Positions 15,164 to 23,639 are shown, numbered from the stretch's first letter. The stretch: 64,000 bases of DNA from Mesorhizobium sp. M1E.F.Ca.ET.045.02.1.1 (GCF_003952485.1 NZ_CP034447.1:6214501-6278500), one strand, 5' to 3'. Program-made: numbers and translations. Notes: generated from the letters alone by a model not told the origin.

Positions 15164-15612
15164 GCTCCTTTCACGCTGTTGAGCAGCGGCACGTTCACCG
15201 TGGTCGCGTAGTTGATCGGGAAGTCGCTGAAATAGGGGAAGTTGATCACGAAGGCATAGCTGGCGTTCACATGCGCCATGCAGAAGCCGCCGCTCGGCAG
15301 ATCGGTGGTGATCGTGACGTTCACGTTCTGCAAGCCAAGCGCCTGCAGCTTCTGCGTCGCGATCGTCTGTATGTCGGCCTGGGTCAGCGTGTTGTTGAGC
15401 TGCAGCGAGCGGGCGGAGGCCTCCAGCGCATAGCGGACGCTGGAGTCGGCATTCATCGACCAGCCGAAGGCGAAGATGCCGAAGAGCAGCATGACCAGGA
15501 AAGGCACAATGAGCGCAAACTCGATGGCGGCGCCGCCTGAGGCATTGCAGGCAAACGCCCTCGCTTTTTGCCTGTATCGAGGCGCAATTCCGGACGGAAA
15601 ACCGCTGCGCAC
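15148..15612 (-). CDS. TadE-like pilus assembly protein
   Basis: About 154 residues with the TadE signature near the N-terminus ([21 protein letters not shown]), a single membrane helix and a pilin-like Glu. The remainder is a periplasmic domain ending VKGACPQS. TadE proteins are pseudopilins that assist Flp/Tad pilus assembly. The start is odd: the only nearby start is GTG 15612, lying inside a family A repeat whose AGGAAAA can act as ribosome binding site, so the repeat supplies the first codons. No tadA-C or flp genes lie in the window. Confidence 0.75.
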   Translation of the reverse strand: MRSGFPSGIAPRYRQKARAFACNASGGAAIEFALIVPFLVMLLFGIFAFGWSMNADSSVRYALEASARSLQLNNTLTQADIQTIATQKLQALGLQNVNVTITTDLPSGGFCMAHVNASYAFVINFPYFSDFPINYATTVNVPLLNSVKGACPQS

Positions 15613-15627
15613 TTTTCCTGGAATTGC
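15584..15627. repeat. Repeat family A inside the tadE start region
   Basis: A 44-bp unit bounded by GCAATTCC and GGAATTGC. It lies between the stop of the 15629 gene and the conserved part of the TadE-like gene, and it supplies the GTG start and the first ~11 codons of the latter. Confidence 0.9.
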
Positions 15628-15628
15628 T

Positions 15629-16066
15629 TTAGCGGACACGGACCACCTGCTGATGGCCGAGCGCGGTGTTGTTTGGGAAAGGGCCGAAGGCAAAGGGCGG
15701 AACCCAGGTGCCCGACGCCTGGATCTGGACGTAGATCGAGTTTAGCTTCGGTCCGGCGCACAGGGTCGCCTGGTCAACCACGGTCGTTCCGCATTTGTAG
15801 GTGCGGTTCACCGTGACCGCGGCGTCGGTGGGCTTGTTGTCCCAGCTTGCGAGCGCGGCGGCTTGGGTGGCGCTGTCGTCGGAGGAGCCGGCTAACACCA
15901 GATTCGCCGCCGTCTTCACGCCGGCCCGCATATTCAACGAGCTGGTGACGTAGGACCAGCCGTCGGCGACGCCGAACAGAGCCGTGCACAGCACCGGCAG
16001 CACGAGCGCGAATTCCACCGCGGCGGCGCCTGAGCGGTTCTTGCGGAATGAGATCGCGGGTCCCAT
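15629..16066 (-). CDS. TadE/TadG-like pilus assembly protein
   Basis: It has 145 residues. The N-terminus carries the TadE-type helix ([21 protein letters not shown]) preceded by basic residues (FRKNRSG). The periplasmic part has two Cys (YKCGTT, TLCAG) and ends in GHQQVVRVR. It sits between the TadG-like gene (4 bp upstream) and the second TadE-like gene, so the three form one operon. Likely a minor pseudopilin of a Tad-type system. Confidence 0.75.
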   Translation of the reverse strand: MGPAISFRKNRSGAAAVEFALVLPVLCTALFGVADGWSYVTSSLNMRAGVKTAANLVLAGSSDDSATQAAALASWDNKPTDAAVTVNRTYKCGTTVVDQATLCAGPKLNSIYVQIQASGTWVPPFAFGPFPNNTALGHQQVVRVR

Positions 16067-16070
16067 GCCG

Positions 16071-17348
16071 CTACTCGACGATCGCGACCGACGGCGCCGC
16101 CGGGATATCCTTCATCCCGAGGCTCGTGCAATCCTGGTTGATGGTCGAATTGCCCGACCACTGGATGGTGTCGGCCACGACCTGGGTGCAGCCGTTCACG
16201 CCCGAGAAGTTGCCAAGATAGTTGACCTGTTGCCTGGGAAAATAAATGGCACCGGTCAAAAGCGAGTCCGCGGTGCCGTTGAAGGTGCTTTGCGCCGTGG
16301 TCCCTGTCCTGTCGCCGTAGAACAGCACCCCGGAATAGGTGCCCGAGGTCGGCGCGCTCAGCGTCACCGTGGCGTTGCCGTTCATGCTGACGGTGTTGCT
16401 GCCGGCCATGTAGATGGTCACGCCGTCGCCCTGGATGACCGCGCCGGCGTTGATCTTCAAATTGCCCTCGAGGACATAGACACCGGGAGACAGCGTGACA
16501 TTGCCCTTGAGGTTCATGCCATTGCAGTAAGTCCCTGGGCCCAGCGTCGGCTTGTTGTCGTTCAGACAGGAGCCGCTGGCCGCGGGCGCAGGTACGCTGG
16601 AGAACGGATCGGCAGCCGGCAGCGCATTGGTGATCGGGGCCTTGCAGGTCGCGGGGTCAGTCACCACCGCATTGCTAAGCGAAATGCCGCCGACCGAGAT
16701 CAGGCAGTCGGCCTGGAGTCCGGCCGATCCCTGGACCTTGATGGCATCGGGGGCGATCGAATCCGACATGACGGAGCAGCCGCTGAGCTTCACGTTGGTG
16801 CTGCCAGAGAAGAGCGCCGCCTGCGAGGCCGAGGCACTGAGCGCCAGCACACAGGCCTTGGAGGCGTCGGTGATGAGCGCCACCGCCCTCGCCTGCTCCG
16901 GCACCTTGCTCTGCGTGAAGATCGAGGTGAACATCCGATCCAGGTTCTGGTTGAGGATAACCTCCACCGCCTTCTTGGCCGTGTTCGGCCCCGAGGTGGG
17001 CGGCGTGTGGACGGTGATGGAGCCATTGCCCAGGCCGTTATCGGTCGCCGACTGGGTGGCGGCCGTGGTGATCGCCCCGGTGTCGGATCCCTGGATCTTT
17101 TCCAGCGCGCCGGCATAGGCGGCGGCGTCCGCCGTCGCCTGCAGCTTCAGGCTCGAATAGTACCAGTAGGACGTCTCGACACCGAGCCCCGCACCGCCGA
17201 CGACGATCGGCAGAGTGAACGCGAAGACGATTGCAACATTGCCGCCCTCGCCCCTTTGCAGGCGGCGGGAGAAGAAGTCTCTGAAAATTCGACCGAATGT
17301 GGCCATGGCCGAGCGCACCCAAGCTATCCCGGCTATCACGTTCAACAC
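16071..17348 (-). CDS. TadG-like protein
   Basis: It has 425 residues. After a basic leader it has the Tad-type hydrophobic segment (GNVAIVFAFTLPIVVGGAGLG) and the AAAYAGAL motif common to TadG. The long periplasmic part contains even Gly/Ser/Asn beta-helix-like repeats (LSPGVYVLEGNLKINAG, VTIYMAGSNTVSMNGNA) instead of the usual von Willebrand A domain. It is the first gene of the minus-strand Tad-like cluster. A divergent paralogue is at 17587. Confidence 0.75.
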   Translation of the reverse strand: MLNVIAGIAWVRSAMATFGRIFRDFFSRRLQRGEGGNVAIVFAFTLPIVVGGAGLGVETSYWYYSSLKLQATADAAAYAGALEKIQGSDTGAITTAATQSATDNGLGNGSITVHTPPTSGPNTAKKAVEVILNQNLDRMFTSIFTQSKVPEQARAVALITDASKACVLALSASASQAALFSGSTNVKLSGCSVMSDSIAPDAIKVQGSAGLQADCLISVGGISLSNAVVTDPATCKAPITNALPAADPFSSVPAPAASGSCLNDNKPTLGPGTYCNGMNLKGNVTLSPGVYVLEGNLKINAGAVIQGDGVTIYMAGSNTVSMNGNATVTLSAPTSGTYSGVLFYGDRTGTTAQSTFNGTADSLLTGAIYFPRQQVNYLGNFSGVNGCTQVVADTIQWSGNSTINQDCTSLGMKDIPAAPSVAIVE

Positions 17349-17586
17349 CTGTCGATAAACGATTGGCTAATTTTTTTGCTCGACTTGCGCCGGTCAGACC
17401 GCAGAGGGCGCACTTACGACTGAGTGGCACAAGCATTCGGACTTAGGTCCCACGCATCGTCAGACTTAAGGCGTAACCTACGGATAAACCTGTTATTTTA
17501 GCATTTTCTGCATTTTATCTTTTTCGGAAATCGCTCGTAGAGACGGCTGGCTTATCACTCTGCCGTATACGGCGAGGGATGCTTCC

Positions 17587-18804
17587 ATGATCCGACAGTT
17601 CTGGGCTTCGACGCGCGGCAATTTCGCGGTGGCGACCGCGATCGCCATGGTGCCGCTGATGCTTGCCGTGGCCGGGGCGGTCGATCTCGTGGGCACCAGC
17701 GACGACGCCGCGCAACTGCAGAACTCGCTGGACGCCGCCGGACTTGCCGTGGGCACGAAATACCAGCCGCAGATGTCGGCCGGCGACATGCGGCAGCTCG
17801 GCCAGATGTTCTTCGCGGCCAACATGAGCGCCGCCGACGCGCAGGAATATTCGGGCAGCGTCGACGCCTTCCAGGTCACTGCCAGCGGCGATCCGAGCGC
17901 CTATACCATTTCACTGTCGTCCAGCATCAGCCGCCCGGCTTTCATCAGCGGCGCGCCTGCCTGGCAGGCGATCCGCTCCGCCTCCGTCGAGATCAAACCC
18001 GGGGCGCAAGCGTGCGTGCTTGCGCTCGATCCACACGCCGACAACGCCGTCGACCTGCAGGGCTCGACCAACGTCGCGATGGACGGCTGCGTGATCGCTG
18101 CCAATTCGGACGCGGCCGACGCCGTCAACCGGGGCGGCTCTGCCATAGTCAGCGCCGGATGCGTCTCGACGGTCGGCGCCACAGCGGGGCTTACGCCGCC
18201 CAATGCCACCCTTTCCTGCGGCGCGCCGAAGGAAAACCAGTATGCGTCCTTCGATCCGCTGGCCAACGTCACCCCGCCCGCCTACGGGCTCTGCCAGACG
18301 ATGCCCAACGGCAAGACGGTCACGCTCTCGCCCGGCACCTATTGCGACAAGACCTGGTCGGGAAAGATCACACTCGAGCCGGGCGTCTACATCCTGCGCG
18401 GCGTCACCATAAAGCCCGGCGGCAACGGCAGCCTCACCGGCCAGGGCGTCACGATCTTCCTGATGGAAGGCTCGCAGCTCTACATCAACGCCAACGAGCA
18501 GGTGAACCTCTCGCCTCCGACCAGCGGTCCCTATGCCGGCATCACCATCTTCCAGGACCACGGCAACACCTCGGCGCTGACGCTGAACGGCGGAGCGGGT
18601 TCCGTGGTGAGCGGCTTCATCTATGCGCCCGACGCGACGATCACCTATACCGGCAATTCGGACATGAATGCGCAAGGCAGTTGCCTGCGGGTGGTCGGCA
18701 ATATCGTGCAGATGACGGGAACCTCGGCCGTGAAGGCAGACTGCGCGGCCGAACTCGGCAACCGCGAGATGTACGCCGGCAGGATGATCAAGCTGGTGAA
18801 GTGA
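17587..18804 (+). CDS. TadG-like protein, divergent paralogue
   Basis: It has 405 residues beginning MIRQFWASTRGNFAVATAIAM. The Tad-type helix lies at 12-34. The body shares with the gene at 16071 the segments CVLALDPHADNAVDLQGSTN, LSPGTYCDKTW, GVYILRGVTIKPGG and GQGVTIFLMEGS, again a right-handed beta-helix-like pattern. It faces away from its paralogue across 238 bp that hold both promoters. The two may make alternative surface components. No co-transcribed partner follows. Confidence 0.75.
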   Translation: MIRQFWASTRGNFAVATAIAMVPLMLAVAGAVDLVGTSDDAAQLQNSLDAAGLAVGTKYQPQMSAGDMRQLGQMFFAANMSAADAQEYSGSVDAFQVTASGDPSAYTISLSSSISRPAFISGAPAWQAIRSASVEIKPGAQACVLALDPHADNAVDLQGSTNVAMDGCVIAANSDAADAVNRGGSAIVSAGCVSTVGATAGLTPPNATLSCGAPKENQYASFDPLANVTPPAYGLCQTMPNGKTVTLSPGTYCDKTWSGKITLEPGVYILRGVTIKPGGNGSLTGQGVTIFLMEGSQLYINANEQVNLSPPTSGPYAGITIFQDHGNTSALTLNGGAGSVVSGFIYAPDATITYTGNSDMNAQGSCLRVVGNIVQMTGTSAVKADCAAELGNREMYAGRMIKLVK

Positions 18805-18829
18805 GCGCCAATATCCCCTCCGGGGGAGA

Positions 18830-19066
18830 TCACAGCTCGCCCACGATATCGGCGCCCGGCTGTTCGTCGAAGAGCACCGCGCAACCGCGTTTCAGCGCCA
18901 CCTGGCTCAAGGCGTTCGCAGCCGCCTCGTCCGACGAGACGAAGTCGCCGGTCAAGACGCGCAGTTCCTCGACGGCTTTCGACATTGAGATAAGACGCCC
19001 GGCCGAGCGATCGCTCGCGCAGGCGTCGACGATGCAAAGAAGATCGATGAGTTCGAAACTGTCCAT
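18830..19066 (-). CDS. Small hypothetical protein
   Basis: Seventy-eight residues from ATG 19066 (MDSFELIDLLCIVDAC), preceded by GGAGGCCGTC, a good site. It is helical and acidic, ending EQPGADIVGEL. Unknown family. A longer frame reaching 19192 lacks a better start. It is convergent with the TadG-like gene and follows the membrane-protein ORF at 19101. Confidence 0.5.
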   Translation of the reverse strand: MDSFELIDLLCIVDACASDRSAGRLISMSKAVEELRVLTGDFVSSDEAAANALSQVALKRGCAVLFDEQPGADIVGEL

Positions 19067-19100
19067 GACGGCCTCCGCCAGCGCCATCCCTTCGAAGCAA

Positions 19101-19448
19101 TCAACGGCGGGATGCACGATCGGGTTCCAGCTCACGAACTGGACGGCGGTCTCCGCGGCGCGCGGCTGAGATCGAAGCGGGGCGGCAGGCAAGGCTCGAA
19201 GCAGGCGCCGCGCGCGGATCCGGTCGGGTCGGATCGACCGGAAGCAGGATGACCATCTGCGCCCGTCGCTCCGGCCAGAGCGGCCTGCCGAAGACGAGGA
19301 AGATGCCTGCGGTCACTGCTGCCAGCAGAAGGCCGACGAATAGGTTCGCGATAACTCGCCGGGCTGCACGGATATCTCCCTGGGGTAGTTCGCTCAACTG
19401 CTCTAACCATTTGCTGTACGCAATTCCGGACGGAAAATCGCTACGCAC
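19101..19448 (-). CDS. Putative single-span membrane protein starting in a repeat
   Basis: About 115 codons. The core is DIRAARRVIANLFVGLLL followed by a hydrophobic stretch and FGRPLWPERRAQ, a plausible inner-membrane segment. The second half is Arg/Pro/Ala-rich and less convincing. The only upstream start is GTG 19448 in the first of three family A repeats, preceded by AGGAAAA, exactly as in the TadE-like gene. A TTG just before LSELPQGD is an alternative. It may be a truncated gene. Confidence 0.35.
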   Translation of the reverse strand: MRSDFPSGIAYSKWLEQLSELPQGDIRAARRVIANLFVGLLLAAVTAGIFLVFGRPLWPERRAQMVILLPVDPTRPDPRAAPASSLACRPASISAARRGDRRPVRELEPDRASRR

Positions 19449-19579
19449 TTTTCCTGGAATTGCTCTGTTTGTTCGTCGCAATTCCGGACGGAAAACCGCT
19501 ACGCACTTTTCCTGGAATTGCTCTGTTTGTTCGTCGCAATTCCGGACGGAAAACCGCTACGCACTTTTCCTGGAATTGC
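19420..19579. repeat. Three tandem copies of repeat family A
   Basis: Units at 19420-19463, 19478-19521 and 19536-19579, with an exact 58-bp period including identical 14-bp spacers between units. Copies 2 and 3 are identical; copy 1 has one change (AAATCG for AAACCG). The homogeneity suggests recent tandem amplification. Confidence 0.95.
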
Positions 19580-19721
19580 TGTGGAGCTGCCCGCCACATC
19601 GCAGGAAATGGCGGGCGCTCCGTCAGCCGCCGATGAAGGGACTTTTTTCGACGGCCTCCGAGCCAATGAACTGCCGCCGCACTTGTTTCAAGAAATCCGC
19701 CATTCGGGCCTCTGCGCTGCA

Positions 19722-19898
19722 AGGTGGGACCTCAGTCCCGCCGGCGCGAGGGACCGCAGCCCCAGGGCCGGGCCATTCGCCTCCCGGTCCCGCCCTGGCC
19801 GCGCGGGCAGGCGCAACCAGTTGGCCGGCGAACGCGTTGATTAAAAGGCTACTCCAGCTTCGGCCCGCGCGCTTCCTCGGAAGACGCGGGCCTTTTTT
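19722..19898 (+). ncRNA. Candidate structured small RNA
   Basis: No protein frame is convincing in 19580-20029. The stretch contains nested complementary segments: GGTGGGAC/GTCCCGCC around CTCA, and CCAGGGC...GCCCTGG enclosing CGGG...CCCG, whose loop carries CGCCTC, an anti-Shine-Dalgarno-like sequence. It ends in a strong intrinsic terminator (GGCCCGCG 19862-19869, CGCGGGCC 19885-19892, then six T). The 5' end is unknown. The layout recalls rhizobial sRNAs with CCUCC-bearing loops, but the family is not identified. Confidence 0.4.
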
Positions 19899-20029
19899 CC
19901 CGGGCCGCGACTGCTTGTCTTTGCATTTAAATTAGCAATCCCGGATTGAAAGGCGTATGAATCGGACAGCGGTCGCCGACGATCGCGGCGTCAGGTTCCG
20001 CTTGGACTCATGGAATATGGGGGGATGCC

Positions 20030-20410
20030 ATGGCCGAAGCTCCAATGAACGTCACCAAACTCGAATCCAAGTCGCACAACAATCCCGACGAGGTTCGCTC
20101 GCCCGCCAAGACACGTGTCGAAATCGTGCGGCTGCCGGGCTTCACGCTCGGGCGGCTGAACATGCAGCCGGGCTGGAAGTGGTCGGAATGCGTGAAACCG
20201 GTGGTCAAGACCGATAGCTGCCAGGTCTCGCATGTCGGCTACGTCGTGTCCGGAACGATCACCGTGCGCATGAACGACGGGACGCAGAAGGCCTTCGAGG
20301 CCGGCACGTCCTACACCATTCCGCCCGGCCACGACGCCTGGGTGGAAGGCAATCAGCCGTTCCAGTGCATCGAGGTGCTCAGCGCCGAGCAATACGCCAA
20401 GCCGGCATAA
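20030..20410 (+). CDS. Cupin-domain protein
   Basis: It has 126 residues from ATG 20030, after a GGGGGG site. A single small cupin barrel: GRLNMQPGWKWSECVKP in the first strand, VSHVGYVVSGTITVRMNDG in the middle, and IPPGHDAWVEGNQPFQCIEV. The usual second metal-binding His is visible in GHDAW. It may act as a sensor or minor enzyme; no operon context helps. The sRNA terminator lies just upstream. Confidence 0.75.
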   Translation: MAEAPMNVTKLESKSHNNPDEVRSPAKTRVEIVRLPGFTLGRLNMQPGWKWSECVKPVVKTDSCQVSHVGYVVSGTITVRMNDGTQKAFEAGTSYTIPPGHDAWVEGNQPFQCIEVLSAEQYAKPA

Positions 20411-20422
20411 GATGGCACTGCC

Positions 20423-20552
20423 AATCTCCCTCCTTGAGGTGTCGCCGTAGAACAGAGGGTCGTCGCGAGACGCCATTTGGCGCGAAAGTTGGCGCTCAAC
20501 GCGAGACAAGCCCTCTGGCCGCTTCGCGGCCATTGCCCCTCAAGGAGAGATT
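20423..20552. repeat. Repeat family B, diverged copy
   Basis: The arms AATCTCCCTCCTTGAGG and CCTCAAGGAGAGATT lie at the two ends. Inside, the GTCGCC and CCCTCTGGCC motifs correspond to those in copies at 21990 and 25077. It is placed between the cupin gene and dinB. Confidence 0.75.
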
Positions 20553-20621
20553 ACCACCGCAACCGCACAAACCTTCCGGTTGCGCCGGATTGTGGAGGTT
20601 TGCACGGTTTGGCGTGGCGGC

Positions 20622-20655
20622 TTGACAGTAGACCTCTTTTGTTCTCTTTTTGTTT
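20622..20655 (+). promoter_or_regulatory. dinB promoter with near-consensus LexA box
   Basis: TTGACA at 20622-20627 is a perfect -35 hexamer. GTTC-N7-GTTT at 20641-20655 differs by one base from the alphaproteobacterial LexA box GTTC-N7-GTTC and would lie over the -10. This fits SOS control of dinB. Confidence 0.6.
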
Positions 20656-20722
20656 GGCAAACATCCCTTACAAAAGATGCAGCTAATGCTGCAACGCCGC
20701 ACGATGGGAACGGAAGCGCGCG

Positions 20723-21976
20723 ATGCCCGCCATGGATGCCGCCACCATCCTGCATGCCGATCTCGACGCCTTCTACGCCTCGGTCGAGCAGTTGCTCGAC
20801 CCGTCGCTGCGCGGCAAACCAATCGCGGTTGGCGGCGGCGTGGTGCTGGCCGCCTCCTATGAGGCGAAGGTCTTCGGCGTGCGCGGCGGCATGCCCGGCC
20901 GCAAGGCGCGCGAGCTTTGCCCGCAGCTCATCTTCGTCGGCGGGCGGTTCAGCGAGTTCCAGCGCCTCGGCGATGCCGCGATCAAGGTGCTCGACGATTT
21001 CACGCCGCTGGTCGAGCGCATCTCGATCGACGAGGCCTTTGCCGACGTCGCCGGCTGCACGCATCTGTTCGGGCCGCCGGAGGAGATCGCCAGAAAAATC
21101 CGCAGCCGCGTGAAGAGCGAGCTCGGCCTGCCGATCTCGATCGGCGTGGCGCGCACGAAACACCTCGCCAAGATCGCCTCACAGGTGGCGAAGCCCGACG
21201 GGCTGGTGGTGGTCGAGCCCGGCACCGAACTCGCCTTCCTGCACGATTTGCCGGTGTCGCTGATGTGGGGCGTCGGCCCGGTGACGAAAGCGCGGCTGGC
21301 CGAGATCGGCGTCGAGACCATCGGGCAATTGGCGCGCACCCACAGCGGCGCGCTGGAGCGGCTGATCGGCCACGCCGCAGGCCAGAAGCTTGCTGCCCTT
21401 GCTTGGAACCGCGATCCGCGCCGGCTGGAGACGCACAGGCGGGCGCATTCCGCAGGCGCGCAGTCGGCGCTTGGCCGCAAGCCCGCCCTGCCACACGTCT
21501 TCGTGCCGACGCTCTTGCATCTCGCCGACCGCGTCGCCAGCCGGTTGCGTGCCAAAGCCCGGCCCGGCCGCACGGTGACGGTGCGCGTGCGCTTCCGCGA
21601 CATGCGCGCGGTCACCCGCTCGGTGACGTTGGAGCAGCCAATACAGGCGACGACGATGCTCGCCGAAATCGCCGAGGAGCTGGTGCGCGGCGTGCTCGCC
21701 GCCCATCCGGGCGAAAGGGAAATTTCGCTGCTCGCAATCTCGGTCTCGCATCTGGAGGAGCATGCCGAGCTGCAGCTTGAACTGCCGCTCGGCCTGGCGG
21801 ATGAGAAGCTGAGGCCCGGCAGTCGCAAAGGCTTGGCCCGCTTCGGCGCCGACCGCGCCATCGACAAGATCCGCCAGCGCTTCGGCAAAGAGGCCGTCGG
21901 CTACGGCACCGTGGCGCTGGAAGCCGCGCGCTCGGTGCCGGATGAATTCAGGGAACTGGCCGAGAAGGAGCTATGA
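20723..21976 (+). CDS. dinB: DNA polymerase IV (Y family)
   Basis: It has 417 residues with all Y-family motifs: HADLDAFYASVEQ (metal ligand D13), SYEAKVFGVRGGMP, and SIDEAF with catalytic D103 and E104. The HhH thumb (LMWGVGPVTKARLAEIG) and little-finger domain follow (TVTVRVRFRDM). It carries out error-prone translesion synthesis. Start ATG 20723 follows GGAAGCGCG; ATG 20732 is also possible. A LexA-type box lies about 70 bp upstream. The length agrees with the family. Confidence 0.95.
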   Translation: MPAMDAATILHADLDAFYASVEQLLDPSLRGKPIAVGGGVVLAASYEAKVFGVRGGMPGRKARELCPQLIFVGGRFSEFQRLGDAAIKVLDDFTPLVERISIDEAFADVAGCTHLFGPPEEIARKIRSRVKSELGLPISIGVARTKHLAKIASQVAKPDGLVVVEPGTELAFLHDLPVSLMWGVGPVTKARLAEIGVETIGQLARTHSGALERLIGHAAGQKLAALAWNRDPRRLETHRRAHSAGAQSALGRKPALPHVFVPTLLHLADRVASRLRAKARPGRTVTVRVRFRDMRAVTRSVTLEQPIQATTMLAEIAEELVRGVLAAHPGEREISLLAISVSHLEEHAELQLELPLGLADEKLRPGSRKGLARFGADRAIDKIRQRFGKEAVGYGTVALEAARSVPDEFRELAEKEL

Positions 21977-21989
21977 GAATGGGGCGGGT

Positions 21990-22143
21990 AATCTCCCCCC
22001 TTGAGGGGGAGATGTCGCCGAAGGCGACAGAGGGGGTCGCCGCGCGTGAAGCGCCGGCGCTTGCGCGACGAAAGTGAGGGCGGCGTTTATGTGAGACGAC
22101 CCCCTCTGGCCTGCCGGCCATCTCCCCCTCGAGGGGGGAGATT
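21990..22143. repeat. Repeat family B, full copy
   Basis: About 154 bp, bounded by AATCTCCCCCCTTGAGG on the left and the matching CCCTCGAGGGGGGAGATT on the right. The interior motif GATGTCGCCGAAGGCGACAG forms its own hairpin. It lies between the convergent dinB and aldose epimerase genes and is nearly identical to the copy at 25077. Confidence 0.9.
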
Positions 22144-22165
22144 TCGCTCCGCCGCTGGCGCGCCC

Positions 22166-23029
22166 TCAATCGGTTTCCGCAATTTTCCAATCCAGGCTCA
22201 TGCCGGCGCTCATCGTCGCCCCATGTTCGAGCACCGTCAGCCCCTCGCCGTGATGCGCATCGACGGTGTGCGACACCGGCTCGAAGCAGAAGAAGCCGGC
22301 ATCGGGTGACGGCGAATAGAGGATGTAAACGGCAAGCTCCGGCGAGGCGGTAAGCGAAATCTTGATCCCCTCCTCCATCTGCACGATCGAGGCGCGACGG
22401 TCCCATCCGTCGAAGGCGTTGTTCACCCACTCCAGCGGCAGCGGGATGGGACGGTCGAAATCCCAGCCCGGACGCTCGCTCACCGGCACGACGCCGACAG
22501 GCAAATGGCGCTCGTCCTCCAGCCAGACGCGCTTTGCCCTTGCTTTCAGCAGGGTTGTGTCGCCGCGCGGGAACCAGGGATGGAAACCGAGGCCGTAAGG
22601 CAGGCGAATGCCGGCGCGGTTCTCCACCGTCAGCCGCGCGTCCAACGTGCCGTCGCGCAGCGCGTAGGTGATCGACGCCGCATAACGGTAAGGCCCGATC
22701 GCGCCATCGTCGAGCACCAGTTCGGCCTCGATTGCCGTATGCCGAGCAAGCCGCCACGGTTTCTGGAAACCGTCGCCATGGATCGGAAAGGCTTCGCCCG
22801 GAACGTTCGGCTCGACGGCATGGAAGCGGCCGTCGAAGGTGAAGCCGCCGCCGGAGATGCGGTTCGACCACGGCACCAGCAGCTGACAGCCGGACGTGCC
22901 GGTGCCGTCTCCCGGCTTCAGCAGCGGAACCAGCGCGCCGCCGATCACCAGCGCGTCGTAGCGCGCGATGGCCGCGCCCCTTTCCGGCGCTAGAACCAGC
23001 CGGGCGCGGCCGTCATGAAGCTCCACCAT
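22166..23029 (-). CDS. Aldose 1-epimerase family protein
   Basis: It has 287 residues. Family motifs are seen in order: VPWSNRISGGGF (sugar-binding Asn/Arg), FPIHGDGF with the first His, LPYGLGFHPWF with the second His, and FCFEPVSHTVDA with the catalytic-type Glu. It interconverts anomers of an aldose or a related sugar. ATG 23029 is chosen because GAGGG precedes it; ATG 23041 is also in frame. It is a single gene convergent with dinB. Confidence 0.9.
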   Translation of the reverse strand: MVELHDGRARLVLAPERGAAIARYDALVIGGALVPLLKPGDGTGTSGCQLLVPWSNRISGGGFTFDGRFHAVEPNVPGEAFPIHGDGFQKPWRLARHTAIEAELVLDDGAIGPYRYAASITYALRDGTLDARLTVENRAGIRLPYGLGFHPWFPRGDTTLLKARAKRVWLEDERHLPVGVVPVSERPGWDFDRPIPLPLEWVNNAFDGWDRRASIVQMEEGIKISLTASPELAVYILYSPSPDAGFFCFEPVSHTVDAHHGEGLTVLEHGATMSAGMSLDWKIAETD

Positions 23030-23195
23030 GCAGGCCCTCATCGATGGCGATGTTGCCGCCCATCTTTACGCGAATTGGCGGAGAAGGAGACGTGAAGTCC
23101 GCAAACGCGTCCAAAAAAACTTCTCCGTCGATGTCGGGCTGGCCAGGCCCCGTTCGTCATAGGAGCATAGACCGGCAATCAACAGGAGAAACGAT

Positions 23196-23639
23196 ATGCC
23201 CAGCACCATCCGCCTGCATCGCGTCCTGGCTACCAAGCCCGAGAAAGTCTACCGCGCCTTCATCGAGGCGGACGCGCTGGCGAAGTGGCTTCCGCCCAAC
23301 GGCTTCACCTGCAGCGTCCATCACTTCGAGGCAAAGGTCGGCGGCAAGTTCAAAATGTCCTTCCGCAACTTCACCACGGGCGAGAGCCACGCCTTCGGCG
23401 GCGACTATGTCGAGCTCGTCCCGGGCGAGCTCGTGCGCTACACGGACAAGTTCGACGATCCCAACCTGCCGGGCGAGATGCAGGTGACCGTGACGTTGAA
23501 CAAAGTCTCGGTCGGCACGGAGATGGAGATCACTCAGGCGGGCATTCCGGACGCCATTCCGGCCGAAGCCTGCTATCTCGGCTGGCAGGAGTCGCTCAAG
23601 AACCTGGCGAGGCTCGTCGAGCCCGAGATCAATCAGTAG
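23196..23639 (+). CDS. SRPBCC (AHSA1-like) protein
   Basis: It has 147 residues beginning MPSTIRLHRVLATKPEKVYRAF, the standard start of the START/Bet v1-like AHSA1 group, followed by ALAKWLPPNGF and a helix-grip core (GGKFKMSFRN, FGGDYVELVPGELVRYTD). The C-terminal helix is LGWQESLKNLARLV. It probably binds a hydrophobic ligand; no substrate is known. A CAGGAGAAACGAT site precedes the ATG. It is divergent from the epimerase gene. Confidence 0.9.
   Translation: MPSTIRLHRVLATKPEKVYRAFIEADALAKWLPPNGFTCSVHHFEAKVGGKFKMSFRNFTTGESHAFGGDYVELVPGELVRYTDKFDDPNLPGEMQVTVTLNKVSVGTEMEITQAGIPDAIPAEACYLGWQESLKNLARLVEPEINQ

Noticed and set aside
15984..17423. Long plus-strand ORF opposite the TadG-like gene
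   Set aside because: Antisense shadow of a gene with a clear membrane segment and family motifs.
8382..19579. CRISPR array
   Set aside because: The family A units are palindromic, scattered, and when tandem have identical spacers; no cas gene occurs.
19249..19935. Plus-strand ORF through the repeat array
   Set aside because: It is open only because the repeats lack stops in that frame; no start signal and no family. The terminator at its end fits an sRNA better.
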